64,000 bases of DNA from Humulus lupulus (lineage: Eukaryota > Streptophyta > Magnoliopsida > Rosales > Cannabaceae). The notes beneath the pieces are model-generated. The model was not told where the DNA came from, did no database searches, and saw only the letters and a list, made by a program, of their open reading frames with translations. Positions 34,315-46,206 of this stretch are shown here, in pieces. The position numbers were made by a program, and so were the translations under genes. Position 1 is the stretch's first letter; each line of letters starts with the position of its first letter. Location: positions 130,551,701 to 130,615,700 of the forward strand of contig NC_084795.1 of the NCBI RefSeq assembly GCF_963169125.1. Direction: 5' to 3'.

Positions 34315-36951
34315 TTAAACAAAAATAATAAAGTAGGACTCCCCAGGACGCTCTGAAGAGGTCATCCCCTCGGTTTCTTGCTCGCCGGCAGTGGAGGTCT
34401 CCCCAGTCTCAGAAGGTGGCTCCTGTTGAAGACGAGCCTTGAACTTCTCGAGGTAAGGCTCCCACACCTCGGGGGCCAGAAAAGAGAAGTCGCCGTCCTG
34501 GTTGAAGGCCCAGCAATGGTAGAGGATGGCCTCCATGGAAGAGCTGGAGGACTCCTTCTCTGCCTCAGTGGCAGCCTCGGCCTCTAATTACTTAGCCTTG
34601 GCCTCCACGAGCTTAGCCTTCATAGCGGTCAAGGCGGCCTGCGCATCTTGCTCACCTTCTTGGGCAGCCTTGGCACTTTGCTCTTGTTGTTGAGTAGACG
34701 CGAGAGCGGCCTGAGCAGTTTGGAGCTCGCCCCTGAGCTCATCATTCATGGCCCTGGACTGAGCTACGCTGCGATGTAGGGCCAAAGCCGCCTGCAAAGA
34801 AGTAAAGAAAGTAAGGCACATGTTGGGAAGAAAGCAAAAGAATAAATTAAGTATGCTTACCGTGAGGTTCATCCCCAACGCGGACTCTATGACATTCTCG
34901 GGGCTCCTCGCCTTGAACTCCCTCAAGTCCTTTGGATTGGCCTTATAATAATGCTCCACCATATAGCTCGCGGTCTCATAGAACGTCCCGCGGAAGGTAT
35001 CTGGGATTTTCTCCAGATCTTGGGCATTAACCGGGATGCGCACGGTGGGAGCAGGGACTGGTAGAGTTCTAGTTGGTGCCACCTGTTCCCGAGCAGGGGC
35101 TGGGTGTCGTGGGGGAGGTGGAGGCATATTCTCTGTGGCTGCAGGGATCTGTCTCTTCCCCTTGGCAAGGGACTTGGAGGTTGTCCCTGAGGCAGGAGTT
35201 TTCTTGGTCAGCCGGGGTCTCTTTACCAATGGCCCAAGTGGTCTGGAGGAAGGGTTCCCCCATGGAAGATGGAGCGCAGGCCGCTGTCTTCAGATTGTAC
35301 CATTTCCTCGCCTGAAACAAAAGGAAAAGGACATTAGTATACATGTCAGGTTGTTTTATTGCAAGGGAAATCTAATTGTGTATTAAAAAAAAAGTCCTAC
35401 CCTCTGAGCTAGAGGAAAAATCTATTGCCACGACCTCCGACCTCAAAACTTCTATAAGGGAGTCTAAGTTTATTACTTCACGAATCAGAGGGGGTTCTGG
35501 GTCCGGATCTACCTTAGGACTAGACTCCTCTATGTATTGTCTAAGTCCTGGAGCGACTGCACCCTCTAGGAGGGAGGGCCACGACCTAAGGTTGGTCCCG
35601 TACTCCCCAAAAAAGGCCGACCTAAAGGACAAGGTGTTATCTACTACTATGGTACCCCTAGGGTGGCCCATATCATGGCATAATACTAGTTGGTCTATGT
35701 AGTGGAGCAGGGTTATGTTATGGTCCGTGTCATCTTGGTGACGGTGTATGAGCTGATTTGGGTTAAACCTGACAAGCCTAAGGTCTGCGGCAGCCCTGTC
35801 TAGATCCCTAAACGGGTATGGATTACCTTGGCCGGACAAGCCGGATGCTGCCCCCGATTGAGCTTGTTCCACATCGGGGCCCCGAGCAGCCTCAGGAGCT
35901 CGCCTTTTTTGCACAAGCGAAACCTCATTTTCTTCGTCTTTCTCATCGCCGTTGCTGACTGCGGCATCCCCCTCGGGGATGGGCACCAGCTCGCGAGCTA
36001 CTGGGTAGTTAGCCCACGTCCTCCTCAAGGCCAGAGTCTGGCTCGTAGAAATTAACTTACACACCAACATCGTCTCATCAGATACGAGCTGGCGATAGTC
36101 CTTCTTACTAGGCGGAAGCCCCACCAAAGTGTCGTATTGTCCCCTAGGGATCACTGATTTGGCCGTCCTCGCAAAAATGGCTGCACGGTGATACTCCAGT
36201 CAGTATACACGCGAAAAGAAAGAATAAAATAATAATATGATGATTTCACGAACTGAAAGTATAAAGGAAACTTATGAGGATGGTTGAAATAATGGTGTTC
36301 ACAGTTGCGAAACCCATTCGACATAAAGAACTGGTCTTTGAAGTCGTTGGGATGACTGGGCAGTTCAATGACTGCAGGAGAGTTTGGGAAGTGGGTCAGG
36401 TAGTAGAACCTGACGCCTCATCCCCGTTGATCCGGGTTGGCCTTAAGGCAGAAGAAATAGAGGATATCTGCAGGGGTGGGGACCTCCCACATCTATTCCA
36501 GGAAAAGATACCTCAACCCGGCCAACAGACGATACGAGTTCAGAGGGAGTTAAAATGGCACCAACTTCACATAGTTGAGGAAGTCGGCAAAGTACTGGTC
36601 GAGGGGGAGGAAGGCCCCGGCTCTCAAGTGCTCGTCGCTCCAGGTCGCGAACTCCTCTTCTAGTGGTGCGCAGCTCTTCTCCCCCTCAAAGGGAGGTCGG
36701 GCGATAAGAGCAACAGTCCCAATCTCGATCTTATGGGACAACATAATCTTATTGACCCTCCCTTGGGTCATGATCTTTGAAACTATCCTTTCCGCCTTGA
36801 AGTAAGTGTCAGGTCCCACCTCGACCTCCCTCTCCACCGTGGGACGGAATGGGGGGGTGGGGGATTCAACCGCAACCTCTTTTCCCTTGCTGGATTGCTG
36901 GGATGACGAGCCAGCCACACTTTTCTTGGACACATTCTTTTTGGACCACAT
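34315..36951 (-). pseudogene. Antisense spliced gene of element B (Tat aORF)
   Basis: Opposite to gag-pol. The first coding exon starts at ATG 36951, directly after an AG acceptor, and encodes a Ser/Lys-rich start (MWSKKNVSKKSVAG), FLPLDQYFADFLNYV and then SYRLLAGLRYLFLE, a pattern also seen in element C and like the 'putative gypsy type transposon' family. Further exons: 36180-35401 (FNPNQLIHRHQDDTDHN), 35311-34861 (Pro-rich, VRIPVNAQDLEKIPDTFRG) and 34791-34315 (coiled coil, MNDELRGELQTAQAALAS). GT-AG borders are clear for the last two introns. Three stops in exon 1, a frameshift near 35235 and a stop at 34588 break it. Function is unknown; extra antisense ORFs are known from Tat elements. 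One internal junction (exon 1 to 2) could not be phased. Confidence 0.75.
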
Positions 36952-37489
36952 CTGATCGCCTATCGAACAAGAATGAGAAAAAACTTAGTAGGCAACCTAA
37001 AAGCTAAGAAAGGACAAGCAGCGCGAGAAGAATAGTTTTTCATATGTGAGCTAAGGAAATCTCAGCTTGCGGGGTGTGACGCCACGCGCTGCCATAACTA
37101 CGCGCCCAAGTTTCAAACTGATCCCTGATATCCAGGGATCCTTGTGTCAGGAGGGTTAGATTATTACTTGCCTTGGAGGAGAGGTTTTGAGAGGAAAGCC
37201 ACCTAAGAAGCGTGACCCCTAAGCTACCCGGTTTTGCACCATAAAAACCTCTCACCTTCCATTTTCCGAATGGGTGTTTCCTAAATTTACCCAGAAAAGT
37301 TACCCAGAAATTACATAGTTATTAACATCGCATTCTTAGACATGTTTTTAAATATAATCAATATGCCTAGAATCAGAACCTATGCACCAAAAACCAGCCA
37401 AAAACAACCTATTGTTTAAAACAATGAGAAGTAGGTTTGTATAACAAAGAAAAGAAGAAATCAAAACATACAACAGACAGAGAACTTAC

Positions 37490-37715
37490 AGTGTATATTC
37501 CGAATGAAAGTTGTAGGCAGCGTAGGAGTAAGAGTCCTAGTGGAATCCTTAAGGCTGGACTTCTAAAAGGCTCTTATGGCAAGAATGTGGGGATTTCTGG
37601 GATTATGACCAGAAGAAGAAGAAGAGCTTCTAAAACTCAAAAGAGCGAAAATAAGGGAAAATTTTCAAACTGAAGGGTGACTAATACTGAAGACTGCCAA
37701 CCTTATATATACGTA
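37490..37715 (-). promoter_or_regulatory. TATA box and noncoding first exon of the element B antisense gene
   Basis: On the minus strand a TATATAAGG box lies at 37703-37711. About 30 bp downstream would start a noncoding exon that ends at 37490 with a CACT/GTAAGT donor. The intron from there reaches the AG at 36952-36953, immediately before the coding ATG. The same order (TATA, short leader exon, intron of several hundred bp, ATG at or just after the acceptor) is present in element C. Transcription is inferred from this pattern only. Confidence 0.5.
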
Positions 37716-37983
37716 AGAGGCATGAGGAAACGAGGATTTTCCAATCAGATTAATGCGAGATACGAGGGTCGTAACTCGAAAGATGAAACAACGACAAAAA
37801 GGTGGCTAGGCCATTTAATACAATCCTCGAAATCCGAACAGACGCCAACTACGGCGTTCCATGTGCCCAACACCCAAGTGGCGGATAGGACATGGGGAGT
37901 CGAAAAGGAAGTTTAAAAGCCCCCACTGTGAAGATCAAAGATGACGTCATAGGTCATGAGCAGGGGCTTGGGGGGCAAAAAAT
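37716..37983 (+). promoter_or_regulatory. Element B polypurine tract and preceding 3' UTR
   Basis: The tract AGGGGCTTGGGGGGCAAAA lies at about 37962-37980, only a few bases before the LTR3 start TGTACGCCC at 37984. It is the expected plus-strand primer. The same GGGGGG core appears at the 3' LTR of element C. The rest shows nothing else. Confidence 0.75.
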
Positions 37984-39517
37984 TGTACGCCCTGAATATC
38001 TACACATACTTTGTCGAGCTAGGAAAAGGCCATAACCAACCTGCCACGTGTCCACCATTCATTCGGAGCTGTTTGGTACGATCCCCTAAACAAATAGCTC
38101 GAGCTGATGGATGGTTTAGCTACTCAGCACTTGGAACCATCGTGTCGACATAGTATAGCAAGCACGAGCTAGCACCACATTAAGCTCGTGGCACATCAGA
38201 AGCCTAACATACCACCGGATCTTTATAAAGTCAGCCATGCAATATAAACGTGCATATACCAGACATCACGTGTCTGTTCTATTCCCAAATTCTCAGATAC
38301 GCAATATAAATGTGCGTAATCAGACATCTCACACCTGATTTGGGCCATGCAGCCCATTACCCATCTTTACCTATTGATTAGACCACACTTCACTGTAAGG
38401 GTTAGGAATTAATCCTTGGTGTCAAATGAATGACATGATTGGTGAAGAGGTCACGGGATAACCCCAGCACTTACCCAAGGATCATTCCCCTATAAATACC
38501 AAGACTCTGGGAAGGGTTGGGGGTTAGATTCTTCTTGTAAAGCAAACACTTTGTAAGAAATAGTAAGAATAGATCAATAATATTGACTGGTGGACTAGGG
38601 GGATTTTAACCTCCAAACCACCTAAAAAAGGAGTGACCATCTTTCTTTGCAATTAGTTTCCACATTCTTGATTATTATCATTTTCATATTACGGTTTATC
38701 AATCAGTACTTGTTGACGCGGTTCTTCGCCAACAAATAATTAAGAGAAGAAGAGAAAGGGATTAGTACTAAATGTAGAACCGTAACAGATATATGATCTT
38801 AGAGAGTGAAAAGGTGACTCAAGACACGGTTTTTAAGTGGTTCAAAGGTTAAAATCCTTCTACTCCACTAGTCACTATTATTGATATATACTGGGTATTT
38901 GATTACAGAGTGTTTCTTACAAGAGAACATTTTTCCAACCCCTATTAACTCCCAAGGTCTCCATATTTATAGGAGAAGGCACCTGGGAGTTGGTAAGAAG
39001 GTCATCCCGTGACCCCCTTGCCTGTCACATCAATTCTGTGACATTCATGATTAATTCCTAAACCTGACACATAAGTGTGGTCAAATCGATAGGTAAGGAG
39101 ATAATGGGCCGCACGGCTCAACCCAGTTGTGGGTGTCTGAATACGCACGTTCCTGCTGCGTGTCCGAGAAGTCAGGGGCATATCAGACACGTGATGCCTG
39201 ATATATGCACGTTTACCTTGCGTGTGTTGACTTCATAAAGGGTCATAGCCTCCATATCCAGCTCGTACCACGATTTGCATACTTGACTCGACCTTCGGCC
39301 TTCAGAGTCCCTGCTCCAGTCTTGGGCAATAAAGGCGAGCCCTTGGGGCTTCCCCGAGCTAATGACAGAAGCTCCGGTTGCGGGGGATGTCCACGAGATA
39401 ACCATGGTTAGGCCGCAGCTCAGCTTGCTAATCAGCCCGTGGGAAAATCAGGGCGTACAGTACTAATCCATCCTATTTGTTCATATAATTTACTGTTGGC
39501 GAAAAACTGCGTCAACA
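37984..39517 (+). repeat. Element B LTR3 (3' LTR), split by a solo LTR
   Basis: It starts TGTACGCCCTGAATATC at 37984 and ends ACTGCGTCAACA at 39517. The interval 38711-39464 (solo LTR A plus one GTACT copy) is a nested insertion. Without it the LTR is about 780 bp, like LTR1 and LTR2. It is followed by TGGCC, completing the element's target duplication. The promoter box CCCCTATAAATACC lies near 38488. Confidence 0.92.
38711..39459 (-). mobile_element. Solo LTR (family A), TSD GTACT
   Basis: 749 bp, TGTTGACGCGGTTCTTCGCC to AGGGCGTACA, flanked by GTACT at 38706-38710 and 39460-39464. It matches the solo LTR at 16222-16995 along its length. Its host, the element B LTR, belongs to a related family in the opposite orientation, so the inserted copy and the flanking LTR parts form an imperfect inverted repeat. 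No internal region is attached. Confidence 0.9.
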
Positions 39518-39522
39518 TGGCC

Positions 39523-40547
39523 CATATGTTTGCTTAATATATGGATTTTGCCAAATAAAATATTTATAAAATGATAGATTTTATTTGGGCCCATTAGAAA
39601 ATGTAAAGTTTCAATTTCTCTCTTGTGGGTGATTCCACTTATGAAAGCTCATTTGCTTTGCATAACTATAGTGGGCCTAATCAATTAATAACAATTGATA
39701 AAATGAATGTTTAAATTCCTGTCTCTTGGACCTTGTATGGAAGTATGGGGGTCTTAGTAGTGGAAACGACATACTGGATTCAGCCCTCCTCCATACAAAC
39801 CCAATTGTTCAGGCCCATTTGCCTAAATTGGACTTAATTGTATAGGTTCATTATATTAGTTAAACCTAAATATTTATTGGCAACAAATTAATTCTAATTT
39901 AATTTAATTTCTTCCAATGTGACATTTTAGAATTAATAGAAAATTATAGGACTTTGATTTTAAAATTCTAATCTTATATTTTTGGGAGAACAATAGTCAT
40001 TAATTTTCGAAAATAAATAATAAATATCCTATTTTTAATTCTATAATGAGCTTATTTTGAGAATTATATTCGATCTCTACCATTGGTTTAACAAGGTCAA
40101 TAGCTTAATGGGGTATCGATACGCTTAGATTCGTCCCCCTATGGATGGTGTTCATTAGTTATTTTGACAAGGTTAAATTTCGAAAGATAGATAATTATAA
40201 GTCAAATTCTACTAGACTCACCCCAACGGTGACTACTAGGACTAAATCTATTGATTATCGAAACCGTGGGTCTAGCTCATAAAATAAGAGATTTTGTTTT
40301 CTTATTTTGATTGAATAGTAGGTTGTTAATAATTGTGTCCATTATTAAATGAGTTTACAACTCGGTTTAACTAATGATATTTTTTTACTCTCGCCAACCA
40401 GGACAACAATATCATAGAATAGTTAAAAACCTTGAGAAATAGAGATATGATTATTTTGGTATTTTTTTTTTCCATATCTTACATATTTTTGGTATATGTT
40501 GTGCTATTTCTTGAAATATGTGTGAATAGAAGTTTTATTGAGCAAAA
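39523..40547 (+). other. Copia leader, right part
   Basis: It continues the copia leader after element B (CATATGTTTGCTTAATATATGG...). AT-rich, with no coding sequence I can support. It runs up to the degraded gag at about 40590. Confidence 0.6.
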
Positions 40548-43500
40548 GTGATTGATTTCTATTTATTGATAACTGGCAGTTTTAAGTATGATTGTGTCTA
40601 CTCCCATCCTTTCTCAACTTTCGATGGAAAACTCAATGGAGAAAACTTCCTTAAGTGGAAGCAGAATATCAACATAGTGTTGATTGGTGACAACGACGAG
40701 TTCATCATGACTGAAGAATCCCCAAAACGAGCACCGTCTCCGCACGTTTGTGATGGCACCGTCTCAACATGTGTCACGATCATCTGATCAAAATGTTAAA
40801 CTACTTTCAGAAAGCTGAACTGCATGGAGCAACAATAATGAGGAAACTCAAGTCGGCTTAATCCTCAACAGTCTCTCTCCAACTTTTCTGCCATTAACCA
40901 CCAACTATGTGTTGAATAAACTCAACTATGGTCTGACGCAGCTCATGAACGAGCTTCAGAATTTTGAGTCTATCATGGGTGGACCAAGTAAGGGAGGAGA
41001 AAAGAAGACAACTGCTGCTACTTGTTATCCAGCTATGGCTGAAGCTAACCAAGCTTTGTCTTCAAAAGCTGGAAACAAGAGGAAAGATGGATAAAACAAA
41101 AACCTCAAGCTTGCAAAGGCTGCAAAGATGAGTGCACAACAAAATGCGCAGATGCCTAAGGGGAAGAATAAGAAAGGTAAAGGTAAATGCTTTCACTAAA
41201 AAGAGAAGGGACATTGGAAGCAAGATTTCCCCAAGTTTCTAGCAGCGAAAAAAAAAAGCTTCTTGAATCATGGGAGGAAGTGGACGAAGGCAACTTAAAG
41301 CTTAGAGTTGGGAACGGAACGTTCGTTGCGGTCCAAGCTAGAGGAAAAGCTCTCCTGAAGTTCATAAACAAATAGTTAATTTTGAAAGATGTATATTTTA
41401 TTTTGGATTTTAGTAGAAAGTTAATTTCAGTTTCCATGTGGAAATTAGAGAAATTTGTTATGACTTTCACAAGTTCTAATATATCTATTTCTTTCAATGG
41501 GTCACAATTCTGAATTGCATTTTTGGAAAACGGGCATTATATTCTGCAACCTAACGAACCCCTCGCTCTTAACAATGATTTATTCAAAGTAGTTAAACCT
41601 AGGACCAATAAACGTCAAAAGACCAATAATGATAACATGACATATTTATGGCACTTGAGACTAGGTCACATTGGCTATGATAGAATTCAAAGACTTACAA
41701 AGGACAGGCCTTTGAGGGAACTCACCTTAGGTGAATTATCTGTTTGTGAATCTTGTCTAGAAGGCAGACTGACCAAGCATCCATTCTCTATAAAGGGTGA
41801 TAGGGCCAAGGAACCACTTGGCCTTGTTCATTAAGATGTTTGTGGACCCTTGAATGTACAAGCCAGGGGTGGTTTTGAGTATTTTGTCACTTTCATTGAC
41901 GATTACTCTAGATACTCATGTCTTTACCTAATGCATGGGAAATCAGAAACATTTTCAAAGTTTCAAGAATTCCTAGCAATGGCTTAGAACCAATTAGATA
42001 AAACGTTAAAGATCTTGCGATCTGATAGGGGTGGAAAATATTTGGATATGAAATTCCAAGATCTTTTAACTGAACTTGGGATTTTATCACAACTTACTAC
42101 CCCAGGTACTCCGCAACAAAATGGTGTAGCGGAACGCCGGAGCAGAACTTTATTGGAAATGGTTAAATGCATGCTTAGTTACTCAACTCTACCAACTTCA
42201 TACGGGGGACATGCAATTAAAACCGGGAAAGACATTCTCAATGTTGTGCCGTCCAAATCAATCCCCAAAACACCTTTAGAACATTGGAATGGCGTGAACC
42301 TAGTTTACGCCATTATAGAATCTGGGGGTGTCCCACCCACGTCCTGAGGAAAAAGGAAGGAAAGCTAGAACCGCGAACTAAAGTTTGCATGTTTGTTGGC
42401 TATCCTAAAGGTACTCGGGGTGGGCTTTTCTATAGTCATTCAGAAAAGAAACTGTTTACTTCTACAAATGCTACTTTTCTGGAAAATGATCATGTCCAAA
42501 ACTTCAAACCACGCAACAAAGTAGTTTTAGAGGAGATGGTTAAAGAATTGACTCCAACCAATGTTCCATCGTCATCAATGCAAGTTGATGATGAAATTCC
42601 CACTCTTCATGTCCAACTGATGCAAGTAGATTTAAATGAAGATAGTACCATAGTTCTTGAGGAAACAATCACGGAGCCTCGTCGTAGTGGGAGGGTTTCT
42701 AGGAACTCAGTTCGCTATGGTATGGATGGTTAAACCAATATCGTTGTTGGTGACACTACGATGATCCATTGTCTTTCAAATAGGCAATGGCTATCCCTAA
42801 AAAGAAATTATGGCTCGAAGCCATGAAACAGGAAATGGAGTCCATGCACTCAAATTCCATCTGGGATCTTGTGGAAGCACCTAGTGACTTTAGGGCCATT
42901 GGGTGCAAGTGGATCTACAAGAAGAATCGAGGTGTTGATGGAAATAACGAGACTTATAAAGCTCGATTAGTGGCAAAGGGTTATACCCAAAGAGAAGGCA
43001 TGGATTATGAGGAAACTTTTAGTCCAGTAGCCATGCTCAAGTCCATTCGCATCCTCCTATCCGTAGCAGCTGCTCTCGAATATGAGATCTAGCGAATAGA
43101 CGTCAAGACAACTTTTCTTAATGGAAAGCTAGAAGAAGAAATTTATATGGATCAGCCAGAAGAATTTAAAGTAGCTGGAAAAGAAGGAAAAGTTTACAAG
43201 TTGAATAGGTCCATTTATGGACTTAAGCAAGCTTCTCGTTCCGAGAATCTTAGGTTTGATGAAATAATCAAAACCTATGGCTTTGAACAAAATATTAATG
43301 AGCCTTGTGTTTACCAACTGAAGGCAAATCAAATTGCGGTATTCTTGGTTCTCTATGTAGATGATATATTACTCATTGGAAACAAAGTTAAGAAATTATC
43401 AGATGTGAAGAATTGGCTGAGCACTCAATTTCAGATGAAGGATTTAGGTGAAGCAAGTTATGTTCTAGGTATCCAGATCATCAGGGATAGAAAGAACAGA

Positions 43501-44342
43501 CTCTTAGCTCTTTCTCAAGCAACTTACATAGATAAAGTGCTTGAACGTTTCTCAATGACAAATTCCAAGAAAGGACGTTTACCGTCCCGCCATGGAATTC
43601 ATCTTTCAAAGAAGCAGTCTCCCCAAACTCCTGAAGTGGAAGATGCAATGAGAAAAGTTCCTTACGCATCTGCAGTTGGAAGTCTAATGTATGACATGTT
43701 GTGTACTAGACTAGATATTTGCTATGCAATGGGAGTTGGATAGCAGTTAAGCATATCTTGAACTATTAGTCAAACCCAGGATCGGAACATTGGATAGCAG
43801 TTATGCATATCCTGAACTATTAAAGACGGACTAGGGATTATATGTTAGTCTACAAGGGTGGTGTTCTGAACCTTGTAGGCTACACTGATTCAGATTGATG
43901 TCGATGACAGGAAGTCTACTCCTGGAATGGTGTTTACTCTTGGGGTGGAGTTAGGATATGGAGAAGGGTAAAGCAATCTGCGATCTCAGATTCCACCATG
44001 GAGGTTGAATACATAGCTGCGTTAGAAGCAGCTAAGGAAATAGTCTGGCTAAAGAAGTTCTATTCAGATCTTGGTGTTATTCCAGAAATGGATAAACTGC
44101 TTGTGTTGTTTTGTGACAACATAGGAGCGATAGCCAACTCGAAAGAACATCGAAGTCACAAGAGGAGTAAGCATATAGAAAGGAAGTATCACATTATTCG
44201 AGAATATGTGGCTAGGGGAGATGTGAAGGTTATGAAGATTGCATGTGAAGACAATCTTGTGAATTCGTTTACAAAGACACTACCGAAAGCTACATTTGAT
44301 AAGCATATCAAAGAAATGGTATTAGTAGAATTAAGGCATTAG
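40548..44342 (+). pseudogene. Ty1/copia gag-pol, broken
   Basis: Gag begins near 40605 (STFDGKLNGENFLKWKQNI) and soon shifts frame. A zinc knuckle near 41180 has lost two cysteines (CFH-stop-KEKGHWKQDF). The sequence then jumps straight to LESWEEVDEG and VGNGTFVAVQA, so the stretch that normally holds the protease DSG motif appears deleted. Integrase keeps HLRLGHIGY...CESC, SDRGG and QQNGVAERR, with stops. RT keeps KARLVAKGYTQREG, the VDVK-like region (RIDVKTTFLNG after a stop) and an intact YVDDILLIG box. RNase H keeps VEYIAALEAAKEIVWLKK and CDNIGAIANSKEHRSHKRS, ending at 44342. Many stops and several frameshifts. Dead copy; the lineage within copia was not assigned. Confidence 0.88.
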
Positions 44343-44366
44343 TTTTAATTAGTGCAAGTGAGTGTT

Positions 44367-46206
44367 TGTTGGGGTTTTATTCCTTAATTAAAACCCAATT
44401 TCTTTGTAATCTCATTTTATTATCAATAAAAGAATAGAAATCATTTTTTGACTTGGTCAATCACTTTGCTCACATGTTTTATTTTCATGATTATTTGTTT
44501 AATATAAACTTCTATTAAATCCCGAGCATATAGCTAATCGTATTTATAGTGACGTAATCACAGTGGAATATAAATATGATTATATGTTCAAATATAAGTT
44601 AGTCCTAAGATTAGTCAGTGCACAAAATTTACACTGACTTGCCAATCTACGATATGATCTACTTACACATTGTAGTATTATGTTCTTTCCAAAACATTAG
44701 CAAAGTAGATAAGATCAAATGTATTTGTTGCATAGGACTGGATCGATATTGATAGTTGATAGGATAAGTAAACATACCGTTATTATCTATTATAGTCATA
44801 TCATATAGTTGACCATAGGTCAATTCAATCTCAATTTTGAGTGGTTAGAAACTGATTGTATTATTTGAGTTCTTTGCCTTGTTCGTTACCAGCTTACTCT
44901 ACGACTAGCCCATACTTACATCTTGAGAACTCAGTAGTATAATTAATTGGGAGTGTTAATCATAGATATGAACATCTATAACTTCTGATGAAGAAGTGAA
45001 ACTGTGGTTTCATTTTAGTTTGGTTCAAGGTGTTAAATGATAGAGCTCTCATTCAATCATTAAATTAGTTTACTGAAATGTCATTTACAAGGAAGTAAGT
45101 GTTTTAAGGATAAAACACAACGAGGGGTAAAACAGTATTTTAGTCCCATCTCATTGTAGACCGCCTATAGAGGATTGAGTGACAATTATGGTTATAACAA
45201 TGGATAATTAATAGCATACTATATTTGTTATAGAGCGTTCTATGAATTCAAGAGTGCAATTCCGAGTCTTTAGTGGAGTCACGAGGAATTAATAAGTTAG
45301 TAAATTTATTTGTTAGATTTATGATAACTTATTGGAGCTTGATTTCATAGGCCCATGGTCCCCACTGTACCTTGGATAAAATCATCAAGATAGTCTCAAT
45401 TAATTGATTTAATTATCAATTGGAATTATCAAAGTTGACGAGGTCAATTTTGGATAGTTTCATAAAGTTATGTAATTTTGAGAAGAAAAGAGAAATTAGG
45501 GCAGATTTAGTAATTAAGATAAATTAGAACCTAAATTAATAAATAAGTTTAAATCAAGGTTCAAATTAGAAATAATTAATTTGATAAAGGATTTAAATAA
45601 TTATTTAATTAATTAAATCAATAGAAAATAATACAAGCCTTGATTTTAAGTCCAATGGGCTTATAATCAAATGAGAAATTTCACGGGCCTAAAACTCATG
45701 ATAATTTCGACCTAGGGCTGTTAATTGGCTATTATTTTATTGATTTTTTAATTAAATAAATGAGCTAATTGAGTCTATAAAAGGAATGTTAAGAGAGAGT
45801 TGAAAACACAAGTTGAAACAAAAGATTCTGATAGGTTTTAGATTATCAATAAACATAAGTCCTTTTCTAAGTCTTATTGTTCTTTTCTCTTCTTCTCTCT
45901 GTATCTATCTCATGTGCTGAGAATTTCCCACCCTAGTTTAGGTAATTCCAATGATACTTTGGAGGACTGTGAAAAAAATTGAAGATCGGTTCAGTTTCTT
46001 GGTAATACTCTGTGATAGAAAGGATACAAGAGTTAGAGAAACTGAAGGAAGGACTCTATTATTCTACTTCGTATAATGTAAGTATTGTTATCATTATTTA
46101 TCTTTGAATTCAATTTTAGAAACATGAAAAGGTTATCTCATATTAATTTGTTTAATATTAGATCTACATGAAAATAAATAAAGATCCTGTATAATTTTTC
46201 CCAACA
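44367..46206 (+). repeat. Copia 3' LTR
   Basis: 1840 bp, TGTTGGGGTTTTATTCC to TTTTTCCCAACA. It aligns with 22361-24218, including the TATAAAAGG box near 45777, with small indels. No obvious purine tract precedes it (AGTGCAAGTGAGTGTT). The right flank enters Tat element D RT sequence. Confidence 0.85.

Larger units (their letters stand above)
25425..39517 (+). mobile_element. Element B: Tat-lineage Ty3/gypsy element with three LTRs, TSD TGGCC
   Basis: A 14,093-bp insertion is bounded by TGGCC at 25420-25424 and 39518-39522. Order: LTR1 (25425-26203), a tRNA-derived and LTR-tail junction (26204-26328), LTR2 (26329-27108), PBS, gag, protease-RT-RNaseH-second RNaseH-integrase, a tandem repeat, an antisense spliced gene, polypurine tract and LTR3 (37984-39517, itself split by a solo LTR). 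The single flanking duplication argues that LTR1 and LTR2 came in with the same integration event. The two RNase H domains and the antisense gene are hallmarks of the Tat lineage. Coding regions are full of stops, so the element is dead unless helped in trans. Confidence 0.9.
22361..46206 (+). mobile_element. Ty1/copia retrotransposon, split by element B
   Basis: Two long LTRs in direct orientation (22361-24218 and 44367-46206) both start TGTTGGGGTTTTAT and end CCCAACA. They enclose a leader (24219-25424 and 39523-40547) and broken gag-pol (40548-44342). Element B is inserted in the leader at TGGCC. The bases outside the LTRs (GGAAG left, CAAGG right) do not form a target duplication. The Tat element D sequence on either side is not contiguous either, since roughly 40 codons seem to be missing between its protease and RT parts. 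A deletion at insertion or later recombination would explain both. Confidence 0.85.

Noticed and set aside
39172..39411. Open frames inside the nested solo LTR
   Set aside because: LTR sequence without protein motifs. The partner LTR at 16222-16995 does not keep the frames.
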